Shown: positions 48,552 through 58,674 of the stretch, piece by piece
Layout: the number at the start of each line of letters is the position of its first letter
How positions within the stretch are numbered: position 1 is the stretch's first letter
NCBI RefSeq assembly: GCF_014200605.1
Contig: NZ_JACHCE010000003.1
Coordinates: 310,001 to 374,000, forward strand
Origin: Pedobacter cryoconitis
GTDB lineage: Bacteria > Bacteroidota > Bacteroidia > Sphingobacteriales > Sphingobacteriaceae
Length of the DNA: 64,000 bases
Direction of reading: 5' to 3'
The notes under the pieces: generated by a model
Told to the model about the DNA's origin: nothing
What the model saw: the letters and a program-made list of their open reading frames with translations, nothing else
Databases searched by the model: none
Program-made: the position numbers and the translations under genes

Positions 48552-48620
48552 ATTCTGCTTTTACAAGCTCATTATTCTTTAATTAAAAATTTCACTAACC
48601 ACTTAAGGTTATATTGTTAA

Positions 48621-51173
48621 CTATTTACGTAAAACAGTTATTAATATAGCAGCCAAGGAAGCCAGAGCAGTCGAAATTCCTACTATCCCCTGTATGCCAA
48701 TCTTCTCTCTTGGAGCTTGTTTAGGTACAAAAATCTCCGCTCCCGGCTTAACACGCGGATAGTTATTGAAAAACAAAAATTTACTGCCCGCATCTACAGA
48801 TCCATTTGCATATTGAATATATGCACTCTTCTTATTTGCATTATAAGTGAATCCTCCAGCACCATTAATATACTGCTTCATACTCTTATTAGAACTGTAA
48901 ACGATATTAGTTGGTCTAAGAACCTCACCAGTAACTCTTACAGTCTGCAATTGCTTTGGTACTCTGATTATATCCCCATCTTCCACTAACAGATCGAACT
49001 TCGAAGCTGGAGTTTTCAAAATTTTCACTAAATCAATACCTACAAGGTCACTCCCTAAAATCTTAACTTCCTGAATCAATTGAGCAGTATCTTGTACACC
49101 TACACCTTGCAACCTTTTTAGGTTAGCTAATTTCTGCAGTTCTTCTTCTTTCTTATCAATAGCATTTTTATTTGAAGTACTTAAAGATTTTCCGTTAAGA
49201 AGTTTTCCATTTTTATCTTTTAAGTCATCACCTTCTACCTTATCAGGTCCAGGTCTTTTCAGAGAGGCACCTTCAGCAAAAGAAAGAACGGTAAGTCCAC
49301 CTGCTCTTTTAATTATATCAGAAATCCTTTCGTCTTTTCTTGTAATCGTATAAATACCAGGATAAAGAACCTCTCCTTCAATCTTTACCTGCTGTTGAAC
49401 CTGATATCCTTCAGAACTTCTTATCGATACAATATCGAATGGCTGTAATACAAAAGTGGAATCCTGCAATTTTAAATCTTTCGAGATATTCACATTTAAT
49501 ACCTCAGCAGTTTTCGCAGAGATGGAACTAGCATCGCTATCTTTTATTCTTCTTGCAATCTCAATACGGTTTGGAGTGGCCCCTTCCTTAAAACCACCAG
49601 CCATCTGAATTAAAGATTCAAGTGTCATTCCCTCAGCATAATCAAATACACCCGGTAACCTGACCTCACCTTTAATATCAACCTTGTATTCTTCACGCAA
49701 ATCAAATATTGAAGAGATAGTAACCTTATCTTCTCTTCTCAAAGGAATATCCTGCTCTGTTCCTTTGAGAATTTTATCTACATCAAATGATAGTAAAGCC
49801 AGACTATTGTCTGGATTTAATCTTGAAATATAACCTCTGCTTAAAAAGGCATCTTCTTTTAAACCATCTGCCTTTTGTATAAGTTGTTTAAGAGTTAACC
49901 CACTTTCCAATTCATATTGTCCGGGACGGAATACAGCCCCATTAATTTCTACCCTATTCGCAAAACGATCCAGAATCGTTTCCACTAAGTATTTATCTCC
50001 ATTAAGAGGATAATATTTATTAAACTGATCAGCACTTACATCAGTTATCCGTCTTTCTTTGTTTGTATTCTGTAAAACCTTGATTTTAGCAGTATAGGCC
50101 TTATTTGAGAATCCACCTGCGAAATTGATAACATCTTCTAAAGACTCATTACTTAATATTTCGTAAAGTGCTGGTCTTTTCACCTCTCCAGACATCTCAA
50201 CCCTTGTTTGATAGACAGGAATATTAATTACATCCTGATCCTGCAAACGAATATTTCCGGTCTGTATTCCTTTTAGAAGAAAATTATAAACGTCTATAGT
50301 AGATACAACTTTGTTATTACGTATAACCTGTATCTTTCTGAATGACCCATTCTGATTAGGTCCACCAGAGGCATTTAACGCATTAAAAACTGTAGATAAG
50401 GATGATAAAGTATAAGATCCGGGCTTAACAACCTCTCCCAGAATAGTAATTTTGATACTCCTTATATTACCCAGATTAATTGTGACATTTGTTCTGCCGG
50501 TTCTTAAACTCGGATAAGTCCCTGCCATCGCGGTACGTATTTTAGACGTAGCCTGCTCAATAGACATTCCACCAACAGCAATCAGACCGACATATTGTAA
50601 GCGAATAGTTCCTTCAGGACTTACCTGCAACTTATAGTTTGCCTCATTATCACCTGTCAGATCAATTAACAATTGATCGTCAGGACCGATAATATAACTT
50701 TTAGGAGTTGCCATCCTTAAATTTGGCTCAAACTTTATATCATTATTTTTGAACAATTCAGCCCCAAAAATTTTAGGAATAATATTTCCAAAAATATCTC
50801 TCTGATCATTTTTCTTATCAGCGAGATTATTGTTATTCGCTGAATCAGGAGCATTATAATTTCTATTTGAGAACTCATCAGAAGAATTTTGATTGGCCGC
50901 TTTATTCTCATTATTGCCACTTTTCCTGATTTTTTCTACACGGGCCCTTAACTTAGTAACTTCATCAGATTTCATCCCCTGAGCAGCAGCCATTTGTTCT
51001 AATTGTGTATCATTATAACCGACAGACTCTGCACGTTGTATTAATTGACGAATTTGTACGTCCGTAAGTTCGTCAACTTTTACATCAGAATAATTAGTTT
51101 GAGCAAAAACACGCTGACCTAATACTAAACAAAAAAGGAACAGTATTGGAGCTATTATTTTTTTAACATTCAT
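48621..51173 (-). CDS. Wza-like polysaccharide export protein with multiple SLBB domains
   Basis: The 850-residue protein has a signal peptide ending F-A-Q near residue 25 and no lipobox cysteine. A low-complexity Asn-rich linker (about 85-120) precedes the Poly_export domain (about 145-235, YIIGPDDQLLIDLTG). Several SLBB repeats follow, each starting V-x-G-E/A-V-x-x-P-G. It ends with a C-terminal membrane helix (IVGISTALASLAAILITVL). It is far longer than Wza (about 380), as is common in Bacteroidota. It would form the outer-membrane export channel. Confidence 0.92.
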   Translation of the reverse strand: MNVKKIIAPILFLFCLVLGQRVFAQTNYSDVKVDELTDVQIRQLIQRAESVGYNDTQLEQMAAAQGMKSDEVTKLRARVEKIRKSGNNENKAANQNSSDEFSNRNYNAPDSANNNNLADKKNDQRDIFGNIIPKIFGAELFKNNDIKFEPNLRMATPKSYIIGPDDQLLIDLTGDNEANYKLQVSPEGTIRLQYVGLIAVGGMSIEQATSKIRTAMAGTYPSLRTGRTNVTINLGNIRSIKITILGEVVKPGSYTLSSLSTVFNALNASGGPNQNGSFRKIQVIRNNKVVSTIDVYNFLLKGIQTGNIRLQDQDVINIPVYQTRVEMSGEVKRPALYEILSNESLEDVINFAGGFSNKAYTAKIKVLQNTNKERRITDVSADQFNKYYPLNGDKYLVETILDRFANRVEINGAVFRPGQYELESGLTLKQLIQKADGLKEDAFLSRGYISRLNPDNSLALLSFDVDKILKGTEQDIPLRREDKVTISSIFDLREEYKVDIKGEVRLPGVFDYAEGMTLESLIQMAGGFKEGATPNRIEIARRIKDSDASSISAKTAEVLNVNISKDLKLQDSTFVLQPFDIVSIRSSEGYQVQQQVKIEGEVLYPGIYTITRKDERISDIIKRAGGLTVLSFAEGASLKRPGPDKVEGDDLKDKNGKLLNGKSLSTSNKNAIDKKEEELQKLANLKRLQGVGVQDTAQLIQEVKILGSDLVGIDLVKILKTPASKFDLLVEDGDIIRVPKQLQTVRVTGEVLRPTNIVYSSNKSMKQYINGAGGFTYNANKKSAYIQYANGSVDAGSKFLFFNNYPRVKPGAEIFVPKQAPREKIGIQGIVGISTALASLAAILITVLRK

Positions 51174-51203
51174 AAGGGAAACCTGTAGTATTATTTTTTA
51201 TTA

Positions 51204-52343
51204 TTATTCGAAACTATTAAGTGTATTAAAGCCACCATCTTTCAAATATTCATCTTTTTTCATTAATTGCAGATCAGAATGAACCATTTCCTTAACCAAC
51301 ATTGGCAAATCGTATTTTGGTGTCCATCCCAGTTGAGTTTTAGATTTTGTCGGATCACCTAACAATAAGTCAACTTCAGTTGGCCTGAAATACTTAGGGT
51401 CCACACTCACAACAGTAGTTCCAGGTTTTAAATAAATGTCATTCAGGCCTAAAGATAAAATAACTTCCTGATCAACATCAATAATTACGCCTTTCTCATT
51501 TTCATCTTTCCCACTAAACTCTATTTCAATTCCCAGTTCTGCAAAGCTCATTTTCACAAAATCCCGCACAGTAGTTGTTACACCAGTAGCAATTACAAAA
51601 TCTTCTGCCTTTTCTTGTTGAAGGATTAACCACATCGCCTCAATATAATCTTTAGCATGCCCCCAATCCCTTTGCGCAGAAAGGTTACCAAGATATAGAC
51701 ACTTCTGAAGGCCTAAAGCAATTTTACTGGCTGCTCTTGTAATTTTCCTAGTAACAAATGTCTCACCCCTGAGTGGGCTCTCATGATTAAATAAGATACC
51801 GTTACAAGCAAACATCCCATAAGCTTCCCTATAGTTCACAGTTATCCAGTAACCATATATTTTAGCCACCGCATAAGGAGATCTTGGATAAAATGGTGTA
51901 TTTTCACTTTGAGGTACTGCTTGTACCAAACCATATAGCTCTGATGTAGAAGCTTGATATATTTTTGTTTTCTTTTCTAATCCCAGAATACGTATCGCTT
52001 CCAACAAACGCAGTGTTCCTATACCATCAGCATTTGCTGTATATTCAGGCATTTCAAAACTAACTTGTACATGACTCATTGCCGCCAGATTATAAATTTC
52101 ATCCGGTTGTGTTTCCTGAATAATCCGGATCAGATTGGTAGAGTCAGTAAGATCTCCAAAATGCAATTTAAAGTTAACCCCATGTTCGTGCTGATCCTGA
52201 TACAAATGATCAATTCGTTCAGTATTGAATAAAGAGGAACGTCTTTTAAGTCCATGAACAAAATATCCTTTTTTCAAAAGAAATTCTGCCAAATAGGCTC
52301 CATCCTGACCGGTAACACCAGTAATTAAGGCAACTTTTGTCAT
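51204..52343 (-). CDS. gmd: GDP-mannose 4,6-dehydratase
   Basis: The 379-residue SDR has [19 protein letters not shown] at 8-26, the RRSS loop, and YxxxK in [12 protein letters not shown] near 155-166. It makes GDP-4-keto-6-deoxymannose. The next enzyme (fucose synthase, Rmd or perosamine synthetase) is not in the window, so the final GDP-sugar is unknown. A perfect -7 box lies just upstream, making gmd the likely first gene of the main polysaccharide operon. Confidence 0.95.
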   Translation of the reverse strand: MTKVALITGVTGQDGAYLAEFLLKKGYFVHGLKRRSSLFNTERIDHLYQDQHEHGVNFKLHFGDLTDSTNLIRIIQETQPDEIYNLAAMSHVQVSFEMPEYTANADGIGTLRLLEAIRILGLEKKTKIYQASTSELYGLVQAVPQSENTPFYPRSPYAVAKIYGYWITVNYREAYGMFACNGILFNHESPLRGETFVTRKITRAASKIALGLQKCLYLGNLSAQRDWGHAKDYIEAMWLILQQEKAEDFVIATGVTTTVRDFVKMSFAELGIEIEFSGKDENEKGVIIDVDQEVILSLGLNDIYLKPGTTVVSVDPKYFRPTEVDLLLGDPTKSKTQLGWTPKYDLPMLVKEMVHSDLQLMKKDEYLKDGGFNTLNSFE

Positions 52344-52361
52344 ATTTTAAATTTAAGACAA

Positions 52362-52369
52362 CAAAGATA
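52362..52369 (-). promoter_or_regulatory. Candidate promoter upstream of gmd (-7 box)
   Basis: The minus strand reads TATCTTTG, an exact TAnnTTTG match, 18 nt before the gmd ATG. The 219-nt gap to rmlD leaves room for a separate transcription unit. Confidence 0.5.
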
Positions 52370-52562
52370 AGTAATATTTTAACTTAAGTTTCAGGAAACT
52401 GCTTAAGTCCATATTGTAAAATTGAATCATATATATAGCCTATATTTTCCTTCTGTTCTATTAATTAGTTATATTTAATAAAGATCAAATTTGATCTTAT
52501 ATTTTATCATTGAAGTTAAAATTGCAATTTCAACTTCTTTTTTAGTGTTATTATTCCCTTCA

Positions 52563-53420
52563 TCATATTTTTTGTATACAGGAATTCAAACTATCACGCC
52601 AGTAAGGGATATCAATACCTAACTTCGTTTTAATTTTCGTTTTGTCCATAACTGAATATAAAGGTCGTTTAGCTTTAGTCACAAATGCAGAAGAGTTCAC
52701 AGGAAAAACTTCTATATCCATCTCCGCAAATTCAAAAATAGCCTTTGCAAAATCATACCATGAAGCAACACCTTCATTGCTATAATGATAAACGCCATAA
52801 TCCTTTATTTCATTACTTATAATATGAATAATCGCCCTCGCCAGATCCATTGCGTAAGTAGGCGTGCCTATCTGATCATAAATAACAGTAAGCTGATTTC
52901 TGCTTTGTGCAAGTTTTAACATCGTTTTAACAAAATTACCTGCCTTTTCAGAATACAACCAACTGGTGCGGATTATATAATACTGGCCCATTACTGCCTG
53001 AATTTCCTGTTCACCTTTTAATTTTGACAGACCATATACATTGACAGGCCCCGGATGCATATCTTCTCGTAAAGGGACACAAGAATTCCCATCAAATACG
53101 TAGTCTGTAGAAATATGTATTAAGGTTGTCTGATATTTTAAGCAATTTTCTGCCAATCTTTTAACGGCATATTCATTGATTTCAAATACGCGATCAAGAT
53201 CTTCTTCAGCAGCATCAACTGCAGTATAAGCTGCACAGTTAATACAATACAAAGGATGATATTTTTCAAAAATCTGTGCCACATGATCTGCATTTACAAA
53301 ATCCAGATCAGTTTTGGACAGAAAAAAATAGTTGTAAGACTGTTCTTTCCCAGTTACAGCTTCATTCAGACATTGTCCAAGCTGTCCATTTCCTCCTATT
53401 ACAATAATATTTTTCTTCAT
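52563..53420 (-). CDS. rmlD: dTDP-4-dehydrorhamnose reductase-like SDR
   Basis: The 285-residue protein has GGNGQLGQ at 8-15, STDYVFDG near 105-112, YxxxK in VYGLSKLKGE near 128-137, and the RTSWLY stretch, as in RmlD. It would complete dTDP-L-rhamnose, but RmlA, RmlB and RmlC are not in the window and must be elsewhere if this is its role. Its start overlaps the upstream barrel gene by one base. Confidence 0.88.
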   Translation of the reverse strand: MKKNIIVIGGNGQLGQCLNEAVTGKEQSYNYFFLSKTDLDFVNADHVAQIFEKYHPLYCINCAAYTAVDAAEEDLDRVFEINEYAVKRLAENCLKYQTTLIHISTDYVFDGNSCVPLREDMHPGPVNVYGLSKLKGEQEIQAVMGQYYIIRTSWLYSEKAGNFVKTMLKLAQSRNQLTVIYDQIGTPTYAMDLARAIIHIISNEIKDYGVYHYSNEGVASWYDFAKAIFEFAEMDIEVFPVNSSAFVTKAKRPLYSVMDKTKIKTKLGIDIPYWRDSLNSCIQKI

Positions 53421-54127
53421 TAATTCTTATTCCCAAGATGAAATTGAATACCTATTGATACTGGATTCAATAAATACTCTGTTTTATGGAATCTTTCCAA
53501 AGAACGGATATTTGAAGCGTCTTGCGGTACAGATTCCTGACGTTCATAAGAATAAAAGAATTCCAGGTTACTTTCTATAAAGATAGAAACTTGTTTGACA
53601 GGGTTAATCTTTATTCCAATAACCGGGGTAATAGTAAAACCTTCTTTTGTTGCTATTACCTGATTTGAAGGCAGTGCAACATTTGAAATATCTGCCTGCG
53701 CATTTAATATCGGGTTTATATTACTAGAAGTCCCATCAAATTTATTTGATCTAAACCCTAAATCAAGCGCAAAATAAGGTTGGAACACTGAGTAGTTAAA
53801 ATTTTTCTCAAAGCCAATTTTGAAGGAATAATCCTTCATTTTCCCACTAACCAGTTCACAATTCGCACAATTATTACGGAAATTCTCATCTTTGTTCATA
53901 TAGCTACCATTCAACCTGTAACTGAAAAGATTATCATTAAATTTCAGGATAAAACTATTAAAATAACTATTCAAATAGCTATTTCCAGAAGTTTGATTCA
54001 TTATTTTGGGCATCTGCATATAACTGTACCCCCTAACACCGACACTATAAAGATAATCACCATTTGTTTGTGAATAAGCCAGAGTTGAAAGCATTAAAAA
54101 AAAGAGAAGGAGGTAAGTTTTTATCAT
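53420..54127 (-). CDS. Small outer-membrane beta-barrel protein of unknown function
   Basis: The 235-residue protein has a signal peptide (MIKTYLLLFFLMLSTLAYS, cut before QTNGDY) and repeated amphipathic strands such as YSFKIGFEKNF and PYFALDLGFRS. It ends VSIGIQFHLGNKN, a typical barrel closing strand. It looks like an 8-10-strand porin-like protein. It is first in reading direction of the polysaccharide region and shares a TAATG junction with rmlD. I do not recognise the family. Confidence 0.65.
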   Translation of the reverse strand: MIKTYLLLFFLMLSTLAYSQTNGDYLYSVGVRGYSYMQMPKIMNQTSGNSYLNSYFNSFILKFNDNLFSYRLNGSYMNKDENFRNNCANCELVSGKMKDYSFKIGFEKNFNYSVFQPYFALDLGFRSNKFDGTSSNINPILNAQADISNVALPSNQVIATKEGFTITPVIGIKINPVKQVSIFIESNLEFFYSYERQESVPQDASNIRSLERFHKTEYLLNPVSIGIQFHLGNKN

Positions 54128-55452
54128 ATTATTTAGATTTAGATTTAAAAGTACTGAATAAAATACACCTCAGCCTTAAATCCGCTTAGATCCCCCTAAT
54201 GCAATAATTCGACCAATATTCTTAAATTAATTACTATCATTTTAAATTAACCATATAGAGATTACTCCTCAAGTTATAAATAATTTTTTTACGAAAATCA
54301 GCTCATTATTCCCCGCAAAGTTCCACGACAAAAAGATATATTTTTATAAAAAATAATCTTCTGTACAGTATTTTTATCATCTGGCTACTTGTAAGTATAG
54401 TATTATCTCCGCTGATATGTAGGGTTATCAAAAAACTATTAATTCATTAAAACCTTATTAATCCTGAAAACCTTTACTCCCTCCAGGCATTTCTCATCGC
54501 AATTCTGCACTTTATGAATACTCAGGCACAGGCTATTCCTATCGATTATAAATCCATTCTCAGATATCAATTTCCAGATTCTGGCACAGATTTGCACAGT
54601 TACTGCTTCCAATGGTAATTATTTATGCAGCGCCCGCCTGGGGCATCTTAATTCCATATTCAGTTTATCTTCATTGTATTTACTTAGTCTTCTCCTCCTC
54701 AGTTGAGTTTAACAAAAAAAGACTTACTGATAAAAAATCGGTCTGATATGTATTTCTATTCATGTAGTTCATAATTGATAGTAATTGGATTATAAAAAAT
54801 TATGGTCACTAATAGCTCCCACTTTTCAAATTCAGCTGAGGCCAGATTTTCAATTCTTTATAACTTGTTTTAATGATATCTTCATTTTATTAAGATTTAC
54901 ATCTCTTCAAATGACAGACCTAAAAAAATATACTTACCAAATATCCGGATGTGCCATATACTATAGAGACAAAAATTTAAAAAGAAAATCCGATCATTCA
55001 ACACGACAGGCTCTTTAATACATTTAATTTATCCATCAATTCAAAAACAGTTCAAATGCCCTGATAAAAAATATCAATAATCACTCAGGAAATGTCTGCC
55101 AGCATGAATGACCAATTAAGCATCATGCCCATTACCTTTCATCAAATGCAATTCTCAATAAAAATAATATCCTTTTAATTAATATCACAATCATTATCCT
55201 AAAACCCACAACACCTTTACAACTTCTGCTTCACACTAATTTAACATAATCCGGTAATTATACCCCTCTAAAAAAAACGAGTAAATAAGTCGTCTATTCA
55301 CCTATCACCGGCATTTAAGAAGATTCAGATAATCAGAAACAAGTTTGATACATACAGAATTTCTCCTTGGCCTTCATTTTGCAATATTTCATGTAACAAA
55401 AATATTTTTTTAATAACCATCATTTTCTTATCCCCGTTAAAATCTATAACAA
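54128..55452. other. 1.3-kb gene-free stretch upstream of the polysaccharide locus
   Basis: No credible coding sequence, RNA gene or repeat is visible. The plus strand is C-rich relative to G for long runs, and open frames are short. A single in-frame TTG-started frame at 54785-55018 shows no protein-like pattern. A minus-strand TATTTTTG box at 55397-55404 is isolated. The region could be a long leader or control region for the minus-strand locus, or decayed sequence. Confidence 0.4.
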
Positions 55453-55791
55453 ATGATTCAAAATATTGGAAAAAAGCTTAGAGCAATCCGTAACACGCAT
55501 TGCATTAGCCAGAAAATTGTAGCCGATCAATTGGGTATATCTGTTACAGCCTACTCTAAAATAGAGACCGGAATAACAGACGTATCTTTTTATAAAGTTC
55601 AGCAAATAGCTGATATATACGGAGTTTCAATAATTGACATGCTACGTATTGGAGAAAAAGATGCTCAGGATGAACAGTATCCGGATGTGAAAAAGCAATT
55701 GGATGACCTGAGCGAAAAGTACAACGATCAGCAAAAGAAGATAATTCAGTTATATGAAATTATAAGGACTCAGAAGTCCGCTTCTCATTAA
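55453..55791 (+). CDS. XRE-family transcriptional regulator
   Basis: The 112-residue protein has a lambda-repressor-type helix-turn-helix at about 5-62 (KLRAIRNTHCISQKIVADQLGISVTAYSKIETG), then a C-terminal coiled coil (about 75-105). No effector domain or protease partner is visible. It is divergent from the polysaccharide locus across the 1.3-kb gap and convergent with the SusCD operon. It could regulate either. Confidence 0.9.
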   Translation: MIQNIGKKLRAIRNTHCISQKIVADQLGISVTAYSKIETGITDVSFYKVQQIADIYGVSIIDMLRIGEKDAQDEQYPDVKKQLDDLSEKYNDQQKKIIQLYEIIRTQKSASH

Positions 55792-55842
55792 TTCAAAGCA
55801 GCATACCCAATTCAAGGGAAGTATAAATACTGCGTATAAGGG

Positions 55843-55873
55843 GAAAATAATGCCCAATTAGGGAATTATTTTC
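55843..55873. promoter_or_regulatory. 13-position hairpin downstream of the XRE gene
   Basis: GAAAATAATGCCC (55843-55855) pairs with GGGAATTATTTTC (55861-55873) around AATTA with one G-A mismatch. No T-run follows, so its role as a terminator is uncertain. Confidence 0.4.
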
Positions 55874-55927
55874 TACACCCCTTAAATAAATCCCCAATTA
55901 GTATCGGCTAAAGTAAAGTTGAAAATA

Positions 55928-55967
55928 AAAAAAGCTTCTCTTCTTTTTACAGAAGAGAAGCTTTTTT
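55928..55967. terminator. Bidirectional terminator between the XRE gene and the SusCD operon
   Basis: A 17-bp perfect stem (55928-55944 with 55951-55967, core AGCTTCTCTTCT) with a 6-nt loop and A/T runs at both feet. It closes both convergent units. Confidence 0.92.
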
Positions 55968-55988
55968 ATTGTGGACCAAATCGTCGTA

Positions 55989-57305
55989 TTACTGAAGAGA
56001 TCCAGAGAATGTAAAGTCCGGATGTTCAACACTTTTGAACTGACCCAATACTTGTTTAGTTGTCGGATTTGTAAAATAATCTAAGGTGAACTGATCTGCA
56101 CTTAGTCTTTCACTAACCAATGGAGCCATTGCAGTGGCAATAACTGAAGCATTTCCATTCATTGCACCTAATGTAAATTTGTAAACGCCTGCCGGAGTTT
56201 TCGTATAAGTATAAGGATAAACAGCCAAAAACTTATTTGACGTTTGATAGACATCGGCAGTTAATACCAATGAATTTTGATTTACATTAAATAGAAAGGC
56301 CATTTTATCTAACCTTAAATTGTAACCACTACTCAGGGTTCCTGCCGCAGCTTTAGCTCTTCTTGTAACAAAATCTGCAGACCATCCTGGATATGAGGTC
56401 GCGTTAGGAACAGTAATTACAGAGTAATTGATCCCTATAAGCGAGTTCAGAGGTAATAATGGACTTGGAGATGATTTGATATCAAATCTTTTTCCATCCA
56501 CAGTAGTATAAAACGACTGCGTCGCCACATCCCATATAAACTCTCTCAGCAATTTCCCTTTATAGGATACAGGGTCTTGTAACAGGATACCATTCAAAGT
56601 AAATACGAATGGACTGGTTGCTGCACTGATCACACCTTTATCAGACCAGACCAAAGTCATTTTTTTCTGAAAATAATCAAAGATAGTCTGAACATTCACA
56701 GCTCCATCTAAATTGGTATATAGCGTGCTGTTGTTATCGATATAACCAGTAGCGTCATTCAGTAAATTAATCAACCCTTTATTATTATAAGAGTCCTGTT
56801 CTTCTTTACTGGCTCTCACCATTACCAGTTTACTTCCCAAAAGTTTACCAGTTAATTTTAAGGTATCACCAGTCTGTACACCAAAATTGAACTCAAAATC
56901 AGAATACATTCCCCAGCCTGATGCTCCGCCGAATACCTTTGGATCAGGATCAGCGAGGATATGCATATAATTATAAGTATCAAATACCAGCGAAGGATTC
57001 ATACTTGCTTTTAAACGATATGAGCTCTCCTTACTCGTCGTAGCCGGAACAACATCCAGATCCGAGTACATCGTCACTCTGTTCTTTTTTGTAAAGTTCA
57101 GATAGAATGAAAACCCTCCCCCACCTGCCGGGTATAAATAAGCTTTCCAGCCATAAGGACTACCGGTTAGTTGATCACTGTATTTTGTAAGCGCCTCAGC
57201 GACTCTTTCTTCTGGCCTCTCTCCGTCTATCAGGATCTCGTTGTTCTTTTTACAACCAGAAAACACAGCCAGGGATAGCAAAGCATATATTAAAATTCTT
57301 TTCAT
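55989..57305 (-). CDS. DUF4302-type lipoprotein
   Basis: Start set at ATG 57305, which gives a lipoprotein signal (MKRILIYALLSLAVFSGC, Cys18); the longer frame to 57380 overlaps the previous gene. The 438-residue protein has ERVAEALTKYSDQLTGSPYGWKAYLYP near 35-60 and a Gly-rich strand region, as in DUF4302. Such lipoproteins often sit at the end of SusCD operons and probably bind or process the substrate at the cell surface; the function is unknown. Confidence 0.75.
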   Translation of the reverse strand: MKRILIYALLSLAVFSGCKKNNEILIDGERPEERVAEALTKYSDQLTGSPYGWKAYLYPAGGGGFSFYLNFTKKNRVTMYSDLDVVPATTSKESSYRLKASMNPSLVFDTYNYMHILADPDPKVFGGASGWGMYSDFEFNFGVQTGDTLKLTGKLLGSKLVMVRASKEEQDSYNNKGLINLLNDATGYIDNNSTLYTNLDGAVNVQTIFDYFQKKMTLVWSDKGVISAATSPFVFTLNGILLQDPVSYKGKLLREFIWDVATQSFYTTVDGKRFDIKSSPSPLLPLNSLIGINYSVITVPNATSYPGWSADFVTRRAKAAAGTLSSGYNLRLDKMAFLFNVNQNSLVLTADVYQTSNKFLAVYPYTYTKTPAGVYKFTLGAMNGNASVIATAMAPLVSERLSADQFTLDYFTNPTTKQVLGQFKSVEHPDFTFSGSLQ

Positions 57306-57321
57306 CTGTTTGTTCTTAAAA

Positions 57322-58668
57322 TTATTGTCCCATAGTACCATAGAAATACGATTTAGTGTCGGTTGACTTATAAAAAGCACCCAAAGACCCTAAGCCACCA
57401 ATATTCCCCGGTATAATTGTATTGATCCAGTCCAGTTTGAATTTATTATTCTTGAAGTAGTTATTTACTCCAACCATTTGTGGATTAACAAAGGCCATAT
57501 TCCCATAAGTGGTAGTTGTTGGCTGCGTAGCAACCAGAGCAAGTGTAGCTACTCCGGCAGCATCAATCTTAATGGTGTAATCAGCATCTGCAAAAAACAC
57601 AGTATTACCTCTGGTAAAGCTATAATTTAAAGTCATTGCACCAGCCGCTTTAAACGTCAGTGTGATGTCCTGCAGATTAAAGCCAGCAGCAACCATATTT
57701 GCCGAAGCAGCATTCCATAAACCTGAAAACTCTGCTGATTGATTCACATCTTTAGCCGGATTAGAATACATGGTCGTATATCCTACTCCCGGTCCTATCA
57801 GCTTAGCCAGTACAGGTGCACTTATTTTATACAATGCATTCTGAACTTCTGTTTGTAAAGCATAAAAATCAATATTAAATGATGACTTAAAGTAATCAAC
57901 TACATACTGCTCTTTCTTTTTTAGCTTCACCTGTGCATCAGCAGGGGCAGTACTTACAGCCGCATTATAAGCCACACGACCCATCATCAGCATATTAGAT
58001 GACATCTCTGCGTAATCCTCCTCAGGAGCTGCTCTTGCATATTGCGTAATAAACCCTAAAGCTCTTGCCTCTGCCAGTGTTCCCAGAAGCCAGTTACCCA
58101 TATACCCGCCTTTAGATATAGATTGAAAATCAGTCTGATAATCAACAGTCTGATTTAAAATATGCGTATACTCATGCTGTATAACCTGAATTGCCTGTTT
58201 TACAGAGGCCAGGTTGGTTTTATCAAAAGTATTAACCACATATAACACAATTTTGCGTCCGCCTTCTGCAGTTCCCAACGTAATACTACCATCCTGGTTA
58301 TATGCAGCACTACCTGCCAGAACAAACTGTTTAGGAGAAATCCTTTTAATAAAATCCGCACCTCCGATTTTCTCGAAAGGCTTAATCCATACATCTCTTA
58401 CAGTTTCCATCATCGGAATAACCTGTAATTCATTTGGCGGAGTAATATTCTTTCCGTTATCCAGTTCAAACCTGTCAAACCTGAATTTAGTTTCGATATT
58501 ATATGGTTTCAGATAATTGTTATCCAGCCATATATCCACATCTGTTTTATCTATAATGTTTTTATCTATAATATTAAGATTAGCATTTAGTTTTTCTTCC
58601 TTTTTGCAGGAAGCCATGGTCATTAAGATGAATAGTGTAAAAACACCAGTATTAAATATATTTTTCAT
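57322..58668 (-). CDS. SusD-associated zinc metallohydrolase lipoprotein
   Basis: The 448-residue lipoprotein has a signal with lipid Cys in LMTMASC (Cys21). The zinc motif HEYTH (HExxH) lies near residue 165 in VIQHEYTHILNQ, with a possible third ligand in the following TLAEARALGF. This matches the family known as substrate import-associated zinc metallohydrolases. It is likely exposed on the outer surface and cuts a peptide-containing substrate for import. It follows susD after 6 nt. Confidence 0.85.
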   Translation of the reverse strand: MKNIFNTGVFTLFILMTMASCKKEEKLNANLNIIDKNIIDKTDVDIWLDNNYLKPYNIETKFRFDRFELDNGKNITPPNELQVIPMMETVRDVWIKPFEKIGGADFIKRISPKQFVLAGSAAYNQDGSITLGTAEGGRKIVLYVVNTFDKTNLASVKQAIQVIQHEYTHILNQTVDYQTDFQSISKGGYMGNWLLGTLAEARALGFITQYARAAPEEDYAEMSSNMLMMGRVAYNAAVSTAPADAQVKLKKKEQYVVDYFKSSFNIDFYALQTEVQNALYKISAPVLAKLIGPGVGYTTMYSNPAKDVNQSAEFSGLWNAASANMVAAGFNLQDITLTFKAAGAMTLNYSFTRGNTVFFADADYTIKIDAAGVATLALVATQPTTTTYGNMAFVNPQMVGVNNYFKNNKFKLDWINTIIPGNIGGLGSLGAFYKSTDTKSYFYGTMGQ

Positions 58669-58674
58669 AATTAA

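Noticed and set aside
54785..55018. 77-codon frame in the 1.3-kb gap
   Set aside because: TTG start, no domain-like pattern and no neighbouring gene in the same unit.
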